In this document: in pieces, positions 33,284-43,992 of the stretch
Layout of the letters: each line of letters begins with the position of its first letter
Numbering within the stretch: the first letter of the stretch is position 1
Origin: Zygaena filipendulae
Lineage: Eukaryota > Arthropoda > Insecta > Lepidoptera > Zygaenidae
Direction of reading: 5' to 3'
NCBI GenBank assembly: GCA_907165275.2
Contig: OU015673.1
Location: forward strand, 6,971,001 to 7,035,000
DNA: 64,000 nucleotides
The notes under the pieces: model-generated
The model's input: the letters and a program-made list of their open reading frames with translations, nothing else
What the model was told of the DNA's origin: nothing
Databases searched by the model: none
Position numbers and translations under genes: made by a program

Positions 33284-33671
33284 TGATCGAAGTAGGAGTT
33301 GTGCGATTGTAAGTGAGCAGAACTAGCTCTCTGCTACTGAATATTAATGTTAAAATGAAAATCGATTTGAAAAAGAATCGAGTAAAGTAGCATCGTGTCA
33401 GAACTGAATGAGCAGTTAAATTAGAAATGCAATGTTGATTTCCCTGTTGGATGTTGTCGGATTGATTTCCAGTCGACGCCCAGCTTTGTCACAAAGTTAA
33501 CGGTACCGTCTGCAAAAATGTAGAGTCGGTTTCTTAATTTTCTGCGCGAACTTTTGAGGCCTTGCCGATCTTTTTATTTGAATAAATAAAATAAAACTAA
33601 TTAAAAAGGCCGTACTTTTTGTTGAAACTGATTTCTATTAAATATAGTTATTAGATTAAAAAAAATTGGAA

Positions 33672-34176
33672 ATAATAATAATAATTCACTTCATAACACA
33701 CAGATCTACTTGATCCCACACTAAGCTATTAGTTTGTGTCGTGGAAACCAAGCAAACGTGGTATATACTACATAATATTAAATATATGTAGGTACATATG
33801 TTATACTATCTAATATATATAAATCACGTGTCACGTTGTTTGTCCGCGATGGACTCCGAAACTACTGAACGGATTTTGATAAAATTTTGCAACTATTTAT
33901 AATATGATCCAACTTAAAAGATAGTATAGTTTTTATCCCGGAATTCCCTCGGGAACTGAAGGACATAGAGTACTTTTTTCCCGCAACCTCCGCGGGAACT
34001 CCGAAATTACCGCGGATGAAATCGCGGGGACAGCTAGTAGATATATATATTCACGCCCAGACTGGAAAATGGAACCATGTGTTCATCACACAAAGTCCAC
34101 CCCCACCGGGAATCGACCCCGGAATCTCTTGATTAGCGGGCAGGCATGGTGACCTACTGCGCCTATCGGGTTGTCA
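33672..34176 (-). mobile_element. tRNA-derived SINE split by a Helitron
   Basis: The two SINE parts (33672-33808 and 34038-34176) join exactly at 'ttatacta|tagatata' as in intact sisters. The head keeps GGTCGATTCCC-like B-box sequence, with one base lost from the usual GGTTCGATTCC. It is antisense to the receptor in intron 3. Confidence 0.85.
33809..34037 (+). mobile_element. Helitron, TGTCACG-head group, nested in a SINE
   Basis: TCTAATATATATAAATCACG starts after A33808. The hairpin CCGCG-GATGAAAT-CGCGG and CTAG (34034-34037) end it before T34038. No bases of the SINE are duplicated or lost. Confidence 0.9.
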
Positions 34177-34437
34177 ATATATTTACCTTTTTTTACATAT
34201 TTTACTATCAGTTTCTTTTTAAATGAAATAGTTTAAGAAGATAATATGATTTCTTTTATACTACCTAGTTTACACACCGTCAATATGTGGTTACCACTAG
34301 TTACCATAGTTACCTGTTAACCGTTTTAATAGATTCTACCTCCTGCAGCCCACTCACTTGTGCCCACTTGTACTCTTATAAAAGTCATAGGTCACTACAA
34401 ACAAAACACGAAATCTCAAAAACAACTTGACCTATGA

Positions 34438-34640
34438 AGCTGGAAGCCGGGTAAATAGTTTATATCTCAGCTATCAGAATGGATTTCACGAAGTTCCCTT
34501 GGAAACTCCCAAATTAATGCGGGTGCGGGTGAATCTTTCTAAACCTGCCCTCTTAGCCAAGTTGACAATCTACAATCGTTATCAATTCATGTCAAGTGGT
34601 CACATAAAATTGTCCAATCAAAAGTTAAATTATTCGTGAC
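34438..34640 (+). mobile_element. Helitron fragment and small inverted repeat
   Basis: 34440-34535 has 'tatctcag..acgaagttcccttggaaactcccaaattaatgcggg'. 34585-34640 has 'tgtcaagtggtcacataaaattgtccaatc', akin to the GTCACGTGGTCA element at 35727. Confidence 0.4.
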
Positions 34641-34993
34641 TTTGCTTCTATTATTTTTCGGTCGCGATCAAAATCTGATTTGCTTGCTATTTTTCTGATT
34701 GAAACTGAAATATGATAGCAACAAACCATCCCCATTTTTCGATTTTTGAGCGTAACATTGACATGGCTACCAACTTTTCTATAAGAGAATTGCTTACGCT
34801 TAAACGTCAGTAGTTATAGAATTAGAATAGATAAGAAACGTTTGTGATATGGCTAAGGGGACAGGTCGGCAACGCACCTGCATGCCTTCTAGTGTTGCAG
34901 ATGTCTATAGGTGGCGGTAATCACTTACCATCAGGTGTACCACTTGCCCGTTTGTCCCCTATGACATAAAAAAACAACAGTTACATTATTGCC
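34641..34993 (+). mobile_element. MITE copy split by a CR1-like tail
   Basis: 34681-34733 and 34978-34993 match the right end of the MITE at 4550-4790. Between them lies a CR1-like LINE tail (about 34859-34975, 'ggcaacgcacctgcatgcc...gtcccctatgacataaaa'). It ends 83 bp before the last receptor exon. Confidence 0.5.
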
Positions 34994-35076
34994 CAGCAGG
35001 TGGCATGGCAATACGTTTCTTAGATTGTCAACTTGGCTTAGGGCACTTGACTAAGTTGCTTGTGGCACTCTCTCAG

Positions 35077-35251
35077 GACACTCTGCGGTGGCATGGCTCG
35101 CAGCTGCCTGTCTCGGCCGCGGCGCGACCCCCACCACTCGAACGCGTCCTCCGACGCCCACGCCAACAACTGCATCAGGTCAACCTCGGCCGATCTCCTC
35201 AGGGCTCACCAAGCCTGCTCCAGGCCCGAGGAGTTGATCGTCGAAACGTAA
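35077..35251 (+). CDS. Octbeta1R: Octopamine receptor exon D (C-terminal tail)
   Basis: The acceptor 'gtggcactctctcag' opens a 175-bp exon that completes codon 385 and encodes residues 386-442, ending SRPEELIVET and TAA at 35249-35251. It is a hydrophilic cytoplasmic tail with LCGGMARSC and many Ser residues, plausible kinase sites. It has no domain of its own, so the assignment rests on the phase-2 fit, the good acceptor, the absence of stops and a codon composition richer in GC than the flanks. The four exons sum to 1329 bp, 443 codons including the stop. I am less sure of this exon than of the other three. Confidence 0.7.
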
Positions 35252-35562
35252 TGTAGATAATAGCTGTCCGTATTTCGTAGTCCGATTGTGATACGAGTGT
35301 ATGTGAAGTTAGTGCGTTGTGTCGTTGAAATGGATTTCCTTCAAGATAATAAGGAATTTTAGTAGTTTAATTTTGTATTAGTAGTAAAACAGCATTATTC
35401 TTTGACAATTAATATCTTTGTACTTTCAGAGATATGACTCTTTAAAAGTTCAAGTTATACAAAGAAAGTCCTATAGTGACGTCACTCGGCTTGTAGCACC
35501 CTACATCCGCCATACAAAATTCCGTTTTAGAAAGAGACAGACATAGTCAAAATTAAAAAGTT

Positions 35563-35568
35563 AATAAA
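35563..35568 (+). terminator. Candidate polyadenylation signal AATAAA
   Basis: It is the first AATAAA after the receptor stop, 312 bp downstream, with a T-rich 'ttttgttgcttatgtt' following. The 3'UTR may use another of the many AATAAA hexamers further on. Confidence 0.3.
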
Positions 35569-35726
35569 TATTTTGTTGCTTATGTTACGCTTATCCATGA
35601 TATTATCGAGTGTAGATTGGATATCAACATTTCAACGACAGTGAAATAGCCTATTCTATGTTTTTATGTGACGCTCTCTGGAAATCGGTACAGCAACCTT
35701 AGTCAAGTTTATCTTTTATAGAAAAT

Positions 35727-35822
35727 TAAGGCGCGTCACGTGGTCACGCAAAACTGGACTTCTGATTGGTAAATTTTAAGTGACCACGTGACACGACGGA
35801 TACGTTCCTTAGTTTTCCACGT
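35727..35822. mobile_element. Short inverted-repeat element with GTCACGTGGTCAC
   Basis: 'aaggcgcgtcacgtggtcacgc' and 'agtgaccacgtgacacgacgg' are inverted around 40 bp. It is related to 11735-11853. Confidence 0.55.
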
Positions 35823-36520
35823 TTTAACGATTGTCAACTGTCAACTTGGCTAAGGGGGCTACAACCAAAGAGAATATAGGCAGAACACATTTTAAACTTT
35901 AAACTGCAACGGGTTGTTGTCGGGTGAAGGTCGTACCGAGTGCACGTCAGTCCATTATTTTCAAACAGCATTCAGCAGCCATTTTGTTAACTCTAAGAAA
36001 GAAATTCGTTTCCGAGCGAGAACCGTTTTTTTTCTTCGTGAACAATCCACGTAATTAATTAAGTAGAAGATAATGATATTTTAATTACTAAATATTTTGA
36101 TAGATAGATTATTAATAATGTTTGAACATTACCGAACAGCACCCTGGTGACAAACAAAGCAGAGCTTGTAATTTTGATAGTATCAACAACTACTTATAGA
36201 TATAATATACTTTTATGTAAATACATATACATACAAGGTACTACATACTAAACACACAATATCTTATTTGGTTTTCATAAATTATAAAATTATGTTGGCT
36301 TTTAAAAAAACTTGTTTAAACATGGAAGATTGTTTTTTGTATTACGTAATAATATATGTGATTGATAGCCTAATATTTGCTTGACAGAGCTTAATTATGC
36401 ACGAAAAAAGGGATGAAAGAAAAATTTATAATAACGAAATGACTAAAGAAGGTCGATACATTTATTCGGTGGCAGACAAATTATAGAAAAATAATAATAA
36501 TTAAAAACACATATTTACAG
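35823..36520. other. Unannotated DNA after the receptor gene
   Basis: It may include receptor 3'UTR. I see no coding block. Confidence 0.4.
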
Positions 36521-36592
36521 AAGGAAAATCGAAATTCTAATTAGTCCGTCAGTTAGAAAATAAAAAAATAATAGACACGTATTTTTTTGTTA
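36521..36592 (-). mobile_element. CRE-bearing MITE fragment
   Basis: It has only one terminal part ('attctaattagtccgtcagttagaaaa' to 'gacacgtatttttt') and no CRE palindromes. Confidence 0.6.
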
Positions 36593-36859
36593 CGTGCTAA
36601 TTGAGGTTAGGTTTGAATTGTGACCACAATATAGTACCGGTAATGCCGATTTCGGACTTTAAAATGGAAGAATTACAATATGCCGCCGACAGATGTACCT
36701 ATACTATACAGATGTGATATACAAGCTGTTGTTTTGGTCAACAACGCCCGTCACAGAGGTGGTTGTACTAACGATACTGATGTCAAAAAAAATATAAAAA
36801 AAAATAATTATTTTTTCAAGGAAAATCCGAAAAAATTATTTATTTTGTTTATACAAGCG

Positions 36860-37110
36860 GGCGAGCCTACGCTACCGGTCGTTGACCGCGCGGCGCGGCG
36901 CGCATCATATGGCATGCAATAGTACCTACGTACATAGTACCTACATACACCCCGCCTCGGTGGGAACGCGGGCGAATGCGGCGGGGCGGGCGGGCGGCGG
37001 GGGCCGGGGGGCGCGGCGATGTGCCACCCCCGCCCGCCGGCGCTAGCGCCAGCGGCCAGCGCCAGGCGCCAGCCAGTCTGCCTCCCACAGCCGCGGCTAT
37101 TGCGCGTGCG
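36860..37110. other. CpG-rich block in AT-rich surroundings
   Basis: About 250 bp with long G/C runs (gcggggcgggcgggcggcgg, ccggcgctagcgccagcggcc) stand out sharply. Both strands are open by composition alone. It could be a promoter-type island, a first exon, or a transposon end joined to the transposase relic that follows. Confidence 0.5.
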
Positions 37111-37119
37111 TTGTTTCTA

Positions 37120-37698
37120 TGCTAAAATGGCTCGGTCGTTCGCAGGATTAACCAATAGTGAAATTTACGATTTATTGAGTATTTAGTAATAGCGAAGATG
37201 AAGCGAATAGTGTGGCCGAGTGGAGTGCGACGTTTTCAACTCGTCCAAGTGAAACTCGTTACACCATAAGGACTGTTGTTTTTAGTCTCAGGGAATGGGT
37301 AACATTCGCTACACCTCGTCACACAACAGGTAGAGGTCAATCTGGGCTCCCTGTTAATGTTCAAGATGCAGTCCTTGAATACCTACTTTCGTGCGCAGCC
37401 GCGCGCGAATACCTACCTGGGATGCTGGGCGAAGCTTTGGCATTGACCATTTAACATCGGAGTTTGGTGATCGTTGGATAGGAAGAGGTGGACCCATACC
37501 GTGGCCACCACGTTCACCCGATCTAACTCAATTGGACTTTTATTTGTGGGGTGACGTAAAGTGGTACGCATGACGAATACGCCGACACATTAAAACAAGA
37601 GATACTGAACGCTTTAGAAGTGATTACGAAGAATGAAACTGTTTTATCGTGATTAAAAGACAATTTGCGATGTCGTGCTTCTGTGTGCATCGCGCAAC
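37120..37698 (+). pseudogene. Decayed DDE transposase (mariner/IS630-like)
   Basis: The N-terminal piece (37212-37454 and a little upstream) has a helix-turn-helix-like segment (RPSETRYTIRTVVFSL, RHTTGRGQSGLPVNVQDAVLEYL) like DUF4817-type insect transposases. A second frame, open to 37573, then gives RWIGRGGPIPWPPRSPDLTQ and LDFYLWGDVK, the well-known C-terminal catalytic block that ends in the last acidic residue. After a further shift comes a tail with C and H residues to about 37698. The central catalytic region is deleted, and stops and frameshifts are present. It cannot encode an active enzyme. I see no clear inverted ends. Confidence 0.8.
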
Positions 37699-38616
37699 GC
37701 GGTAGACACTGAACAGATAAACCGTTAACGTAAAATCAGTGTAAATAAAAAAAACTTTTAGAAGACTTCGTGTTATGTGTAATCAATAATTTGTAAATCA
37801 CGTTTAATGATTGTAAATAAGTTCGTTCACCTTTTTAAATACGCCAAAGGTACTTAATAACAGCGCCATAGAACTTTAATGGATATTATTAATGGATAAA
37901 AATGTCATTTCTAATTTAATAATTTCTAAATTATTCAGTTCCTTTGCCGGTCCTAAGCCCAGTAAAGTATGGAGGGAAAGAGAGTCTAAAATGTGTTGTT
38001 TACTTACCGTGATCTAAATAGGTAAAACGTTTGTGCAAAAGTAGGTACCTACCTAAGTAGGTACCGGCGACGACGCGACGCGCGATGTAGCTGCTCGTAG
38101 CGCGTAGATGTCGTAGCTCTAGTCTACGCGCTAAGGCTTTACCAATTACCATTTAATGTAAACATTTTTAGATATCTTGTGCAGAGATTTTCTTTTAAAT
38201 AATGTTCCGAATTATAAAAAATATTTTTTTTTTATATTTTTTTTAGAACCCATATTAGTTATATTACTACCTCCGTTACGCGCGTTGCTGACCAAAACAA
38301 CATTCTGTATAGTGAGCCCTCCAAATCAAAGACATTTTAGCTCTACAATTCAGTGTAGGCAACCTTCGGTGAGAAAATTGCAATCTCGTTTCCAACTCTA
38401 TCAATCCCCAACCGCCGTTCTAATCAGATGAAGTGGCGCAGCGTCGGGCGTTCATTAAGGATTTCGTGAGAAGTGAAAAAAGAAATTAAAGTAAAAGATT
38501 TGCATTAGTTGATTCGAGTTTGTCCCCAAGAGTCTCCTCGCGGTAGGCACTCGTAATACAGAAACCCCATTCGTCACGGTGTGCACAAGATAAGTGTGGT
38601 TATAAAGCCTCAGTTA
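37699..38616. other. Unannotated DNA
   Basis: A short GC-rich, CGACG-repetitive patch lies at 38064-38130. Nothing is identified. Confidence 0.4.
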
Positions 38617-38880
38617 CGCCATTGGCGCAATGGTCACCATGCCTGCCCGCTAATCAAGAGGTTCCGGGTTCGATTCCTGGTGGGGGTGCACTTTGTGTGA
38701 TGAACACAGGGTTCCATTTTCCAGTCTGGGTGTGTATATATATATCTATAGTATAATATATATGTAATAATATGTGTAGTATATACCACGTTTGCTTGGT
38801 TTCCACGACACAAGCTTATAGCTTAGTGTGGGATCAAGTAGATCTGTGTGTTGTGAAGTGGATTATTATTATTATTATTA
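38617..38880 (+). mobile_element. tRNA-derived SINE
   Basis: It has the A-box-like TTGGCGCAATGG, the B box GGTTCGATTCC, the shared body and an (ATT)n tail. It shows the intact 'gtataatatatatg' region used to read the empty site of 33809. Confidence 0.85.
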
Positions 38881-38913
38881 TATTGTGGCGGGAAACAGGG
38901 CTGCTGCTGCCGT

Positions 38914-39248
38914 GGTATGAAAATCAAAATTCTAATTCCAACTCTAATAAAAAAAATATAGACGCGTATAGGTATTTATGTATTTTCTTCTTCTTCTTTC
39001 TATTTTTTACTTTTTCGAATTATTGAAAAAATACTTAGATAAAGTGCACTAAAGTTTAGAAGTAGCGGCTCGTGACGTCATAACCTCATATAACTATAGC
39101 AAGACGTGGCATCTCGCGATAATTTGACTAAATTTATGGCCGTTATTTTTTGCTTACGTAAAAAAGGAAAAAAAACGTGTCCGAATTTTTTTATTTATTG
39201 TATCTACATGATGAACTAAAAATAAAAATTTATTCCACTAGCCTATTG
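38914..39248 (-). mobile_element. CRE-bearing MITE, divergent subfamily
   Basis: It starts 'tatgaaaatcaaaattctaat'. A (TTC)n tract is inserted at about 38986-38999. One CRE octamer remains (about 39075), and the other is changed (agacgtggcat). It lies 33 bp after the SINE. Confidence 0.6.
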
Positions 39249-39397
39249 GGATATATCGCACATTGTAGCAAAAATCATGGTTGAGGCGAAATCTTGGGTC
39301 ACGTTGTTGTCATTCTATAAGCCCTTGTACCCGAAGTCGGTGGATTCCATGTTTTTATGTGTCAAAAGAGTTTATAAGTTATGTTATGTATAGATTA

Positions 39398-39722
39398 GCA
39401 GTATATATAAAGAGGAAAATAAGTTTGTTATGGGGATAATCTCTGGAACTGCTGAATCGGATACTAATAAATCTTTTATTGATATCAAACTACACCAACC
39501 TTGAGTAACACAAGATACTTTTCATCCAGATAAAAAGAGGTCCCGAGGGATTCCTGAAATTGACGTCCGCCGAATAGCTAGTAACAAATAAACCTACTAT
39601 CTAAGTTACTCCTTAAAACATCAGTTATCTGCCAGTGAAAGTCCCGTTAAAATCGGTACAGCCGTTCCAGAGATTAACCGGAACACACAAACAGACAGAA
39701 AGACAGACAGAGAGAAAGAGAA
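39398..39722. mobile_element. Two Helitron parts
   Basis: 39398-39581 is a plus-strand copy ('ggaactgctgaatcgg', ending CTAG at 39578-39581). 39588-39722 is a minus-strand body of the 'gccagtgaaagtcccgtt' group ending in a (CAGA) tract. Confidence 0.5.
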
Positions 39723-39896
39723 TTAAAAACAAAATTCTCCATAATAATCAATTATGAAACCCGATTACCAAAAGGGAAAAAAAAACCTTGTTGACAAAAC
39801 AGCGAAAATATAGTTCGACTACCAAAACGGACCAAATGGAATGATTTTGTCCTTCAATTTCTTCCGAAAGAAATCTTTGATGAAACTATCGCTCTA

Positions 39897-40074
39897 TCCT
39901 TACTATTTCTTTGTTTGTTTGTTACGCTTCCACGCCTTAACTACTCAACCGATGTTCATGAAGTTTTACATACACGTTGTCAGGGGTTCAAAAATAGACA
40001 TAGGATACTTTTTATCCCGGAATTCTCGAAGAAACTCCGAAATTAACGCGTGAGAAATCGCGAGGAGCAGCTAG
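39897..40074 (+). mobile_element. Non-autonomous Helitron, group 1, intact ends
   Basis: It has A|TCCTTAC and CTAG|T (40071-40074). The head is shortened. Confidence 0.7.
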
Positions 40075-40101
40075 TACATAAATAGTTCCAATAGGATAAA
40101 T

Positions 40102-40336
40102 GGACGCAGATAAGCAATAACAAGTTAACCCACAAAATTAAGTTATTGATTCAGAACGATTTATTGAGAGTTAGGGAACGTTTTTTAATTATTTGTTTAC
40201 TTTATTACATTGCTTAAATATGTAACTAAATATTGAACATAAAAAATGTTGACACAAATGGCGCTCCTACTTTTAAGACACGATTTACTCAAAATTTCTC
40301 CAGTGTGGGTTAACACACTATTGCTTATCTATGTCC
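40102..40336 (-). mobile_element. MITE, GGACATAGATAAGCAATA family, AAAT duplication
   Basis: The inverted ends are GGACGCAGATAAGCAATAAC and the complement of GGACATAGATAAGCAATAGT. It is flanked by AAAT on both sides (40098-40101, 40337-40340). It is non-coding, one of five copies. Confidence 0.85.
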
Positions 40337-40644
40337 AAATATTTAGAACCACGACTTACTAAAGCATTGGAGTAACATACTAGTAAATACATGAGGGTAA
40401 TTCGGGTACCCTCAGCGGTGCTAAAGCGATTTAAACTTGCGTTTGACACAATCTTTGAGATACCCTCTATATTATTCTAGACAGAACCCATCTGGATAAT
40501 GGATCAGGCGAGAATGAACGGACTTTAGAGCCGAAAATAAACCGACTAGATAGGTCAAATTGTCAGCTCAAAATAATATTGTCTAGGTTTGCCGACTATT
40601 TTATTTTTAGACACTGTATCTACTCGTAATTTATTTAAAAAAAC

Positions 40645-40934
40645 CTAGCTTTACCTCGCGGTTCCAAACGCGTTAATATCGGAGTTCCCGCAAGGATTTC
40701 GGGACAAAAGTATCCTATCTCCTTTTTTGGCCCCTGCAGAAGTGTATGCCAGGTTTCATGGTGATCAGTCGGGTAGTTAAGGCGGGAAAGCGTAACAAAT
40801 GAACCAACAGAGAATAGTGCCCGCGGTTTAATCCGCTTGAATTTCGGCGTTCGCAAACAACAACCCGAAAAAGTTTCATCACAACCGAATCGGTAGTTTA
40901 GGGACGGACAAAGGACAAACATACAAACATTCTT
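40645..40934 (-). mobile_element. Two Helitron fragments
   Basis: 40645-40810 is a group 1 copy starting at CTAG. 40814-40934 is a second body with 'aaaagtttcatcacaaccgaatcgg'. Both are diverged. Confidence 0.5.
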
Positions 40935-41005
40935 TTGTAGCTGATACATACATTCTGTGGATCGTAAAGACTGGACGGTTTGAAGTAAAACTTATCATAG
41001 TTAAA

Positions 41006-41221
41006 CTAGCTGTCCCACGCGGTTTCACCCGCGATAATTTCAAAGTTCCCGCGGTATTGTTCCATACAAACTTTGCCCCCCTTTTCACCCCTTTAGGGGT
41101 AGAATTTTCAATAACGTCATTCAAAAAACACACCCTCCAAGTTTCAGGTCTCTACGGTCAGCGGTTTAGGCTGTGCGTTGATCCATCAGTCATTCAGGAC
41201 AAAGCATTTTATGTATATAGA
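41006..41221 (-). mobile_element. Helitron, 'ccccttttcaccccttta' group, intact ends
   Basis: A|CTAG lies at 41006 and GA|T at 41220-41221. The body has 'cctccaagtttcaggtctctacgg' and 'ggctgtgcgttgatccatcagtc'. A second copy is at 51969-52200 and a truncated one at 53362. Confidence 0.75.
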
Positions 41222-41230
41222 TATTTATTT

Positions 41231-41468
41231 GGACATAGATAAGCAATAGTGTGTTAACCCAAATTGGAGAAATTTTAAGTAAATCGTGTTTTAAAATTAC
41301 AGTGCCGTTTTTTGTCAACATTTTTTTATGTTCAACGTTTTGTTGGTATTTAATAAATTTAGTAAGGCTAACACATAGTAATTAAAAAACGTTCTATAAA
41401 TCTCAATAAAGCGTTCTGTATCAATAACTTAGGTTTGTGGGTTAACATGTTATTGCTTATCGGCTTCC
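41231..41468 (+). mobile_element. MITE, GGACATAGATAAGCAATA family, ATTT duplication
   Basis: It is 238 bp, flanked by ATTT (41227-41230, 41469-41472). The right end has drifted to CGGCTTCC. Confidence 0.85.
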
Positions 41469-41570
41469 ATTTATACTACTACATGTTGGAGGCGGTTTCA
41501 TGCAGTTTCAGGATCTAAGAATGGAATTATGGAATTATTCATCAAAAACAAACACGTACCTAGGTACCTA

Positions 41571-42697
41571 GGGTCGGTTGTCCAACAGTGAACCATCCAG
41601 ATACACTGAACCACCGCCATATTGAAAAAACTGTGGGGTTGCCAGTTCGACCAATGGTGTTAAAACATGTCGCGTAAGAACCCTTTCCCCCTCCCGTATT
41701 AAGCCGACGGCAGCAGCTTGAGTTTGAAGTGTGGGAGCGGTTTGTTTGTTTTTCGCCAAACAAAGATACTTTTCACAGGTAAGTCTCTCGATTTTTGTAT
41801 ATTTTGTTATTAAATATATCACCAAACGCTACATGGTATAAAATTTGTTGTAGATTTAATCGTTTTATGAGCATATTGTGCTATGACAATTCAGTATATA
41901 ACCTATCTTTATTTCGTATTTTAAGTAGAATGGTGTAGTTGTTGATCAGTGAACCAGGTCCGCATAGTACTCAGTGAGCCGACTCACTGTATACCTTTCG
42001 ATCCAGGTTCATTGTTTCTTGATAGTGTGACATTGAGAATGATTAAAAACTATTTTTTGTTTAGGATGCCAAGACCAAAAGATAAAGAAAGAAAAATAGG
42101 GAAACACAGTGGACGACATGACAGCTTTAAAAATGGTGGATAATGGTAATTCTATAAGGGCAGCGGCAAAAACCTTAGTGTTATTAAATTAGGTTAGGTT
42201 TAATGAGAACCTAAGTATAAAAAGTTTTAATTTTTAATTGAAATGAATAATATAATTTTATATTGTATTATGTTATGTTTATTTTTGTTTTACGCGGTTT
42301 TTTCAAAGAAGAATGTTTATCATAGCACCGAAAAGATTTATATAATAACTTTTAGATTTTGTATGACAAAAATAATGGTGATTACCAAAAATTATTTAAG
42401 TTTTTTTTTCAAATAGTTATAAGCATTTTAAACTGGTACTTACATTATGGTTCAGTGTTGAAATAAGGGTGGTTCAATGTAAATTACACAGTCCCATAGT
42501 ACACAGTGAGCCGAATTTATTTTTTTAAAAAAACCTACGTAATCGATCTTGGTTTGTTCCTAGCATTCTGTAACCTATATCTGAGAAACCTTATGATATT
42601 ACCTAAACAATGACACCATAACGAAATTTTTATCTTAATTATCTAGCAAGTTCTGCGACATAGAAAAAACGGTGGTTCACTGTTGGACAACGCACCC
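41571..42697 (+). mobile_element. pogo-like DNA transposon, internally deleted
   Basis: The inverted ends GGGTCGGTTGTCCAACAGTG and the complement of GGGTGCGTTGTCCAACAGTG lie between TA dinucleotides (41569-41570, 42698-42699). The TA duplication and an N-terminal psq-type frame place it with pogo/Tigger elements. CAGTGAACC-like and GTGAGCCGA-like motifs recur inside, probably transposase sites. A donor-like 'cacag|gtaagtctc' at 41774-41786 and an acceptor 'tttttgtttag' before 42065 suggest a spliced 5' exon. Confidence 0.75.
42066..42192 (+). pseudogene. Transposase N-terminus, psq helix-turn-helix, frameshifted
   Basis: The first frame reads MPRPKDKERKIGKHSG (42066-42143). One base off, a second frame at 42118-42192 reads MTALKMVDNGNSIRAAAKTL and stops. 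The second part matches the psq-type helix-turn-helix start of pogo-like transposases ('..V..G.SIR.AAK..'). A one-base indel joins the two; the DDE domain is absent. Confidence 0.65.
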
Positions 42698-42971
42698 TAC
42701 ATCATGCAACAATCACTATACAATTTATAGGTAAAAATTTGACTATGGTTTATAATTTATTCAGATTAAGCACGATTTATTCATAAAGAACCGCCGCATA
42801 AAATGTATAACAAGTTTTTATTCCAAGTTACTTTGGTTTTCAGAATTGATCATTATGTTTTCAAACAATCTTGGTAAAGGACTTTCTTTCATTAAAGGAC
42901 CGGAGCGAGGTCTTTTTTCCCATTCCTTTTTTTCCTCGCGGTCGCCTTTTCTCACAATCTTGCTAGGCTTA
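42698..42971. other. Unannotated DNA
   Basis: Nothing is recognised. It ends in a T tract next to the SINE tail. Confidence 0.4.
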
Positions 42972-43240
42972 TTTTTTTTTTTTTTTTTAATAATCCACAT
43001 CACAACACACAGATCTACTTGATTCCACAGTAAGCTATTATTAGCTTGTGTCGTGGAAACCAAGCAAACGTGGTATATACTACATAGAATTACTTATATA
43101 TTATACTATAGATATATATACACACCCAGACTGGAAAATGGAACCCTGTGTTCATCACACAAAGTCCACCCCCACCGGGAATCGAACCCGGAACCCCTTG
43201 ATTAGCGGGCAGGCATGGTGACCATTGCGCCAATCGGGTC
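42972..43240 (-). mobile_element. tRNA-derived SINE
   Basis: It has the shared body, B box GGTTCGATTCCC on the minus strand and a T-rich tail. The junction region 'ttatactatagatatata' is intact. Confidence 0.85.
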
Positions 43241-43389
43241 GTCGAAAATTATTGGTTTTTTAAATTTATTAACGGTCAAGAAACAAAAAAATGTAATTAA
43301 AGTAACAAGTGAACTCTGTGAAGCTGTGTCGCTGCTAATATGTCATGGATTTCATTCGGGTCATTTGGTCCCGGCCTAGGTGTTTACAG

Positions 43390-43718
43390 TTGGGTATTCT
43401 CCAGGGTATGAAAATCAAAATTCTAATTAGTCCGTCAGTTAGAAAATAAAAAAATAATAGACACGTATTTTTTGGTTTTTCAAATTAATGAAAATAAACA
43501 TAAATAAAGCGCATTAAAGCTTAGGGTGAAGGACTCGTGACGTCATTATTCAGTATAAGCCCCGTACAAACTGCACCGGGTTGTGACGTCACGCGAAATT
43601 TTACCTCAATATATCGCCGTTATTTTTTGATTAGGTACGTAAAAAAAGAAAAAAATACCTGCCTAATATTTTTTACTAATCTACACGACGGACTAAAGAA
43701 AATTAGTCAAATGGTTAA
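43390..43718 (-). mobile_element. CRE-bearing MITE (full-length copy)
   Basis: It starts TTGGGTATTCTCC and carries two TGACGTCA octamers, near 43537 and 43584. It is close in sequence to 21102 and 52314, so a recent subfamily. Confidence 0.75.
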
Positions 43719-43824
43719 TTTACATATTTGTAAGTATATAGATTTTCTCTAATCACTGTGGCAAATTGTGTTTTTTTTATTACTTTTTTTATATTGTTGC
43801 TCCGCGCTTCCCAATTCCAGCAAA

Positions 43825-43992
43825 TCCGAGTGGTCAGAGTTTCCGCGGGAATTCCGGGATAAAAGTACCTTATGTCCTTTGCTGTATCCCTGACAACGTG
43901 TATGCACAATATCGTTATGATCAGTTGAGTAGTTAAAGCGTAACAAACAAACAAACAAACTCACATTCGCTTTCACATATATACTAAGTAAG
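43825..43992 (-). mobile_element. Helitron, group 1, missing 3' end
   Basis: The body from 'agtttccgcgggaattccgggat' to 'aacaaacaaacaaactcacattcg' is clear. The CTAG hairpin end is replaced. Confidence 0.6.

Noticed and set aside
35005..35256. 83-codon frame overlapping the last receptor exon
   Set aside because: It is the wrong phase for the splice junction. Only the frame ending PEELIVET joins exon C.
36867..37088. 73-codon minus-strand frame rich in Pro, Ala and Arg
   Set aside because: It lies in the CpG-rich block and follows from base composition; no domain is seen.
11902..43240. tRNA-like sequences with A and B boxes at five places
   Set aside because: They share a long common body and ATT tails, so they are SINE heads. 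They do not fold as proper tRNA genes as far as I can see.
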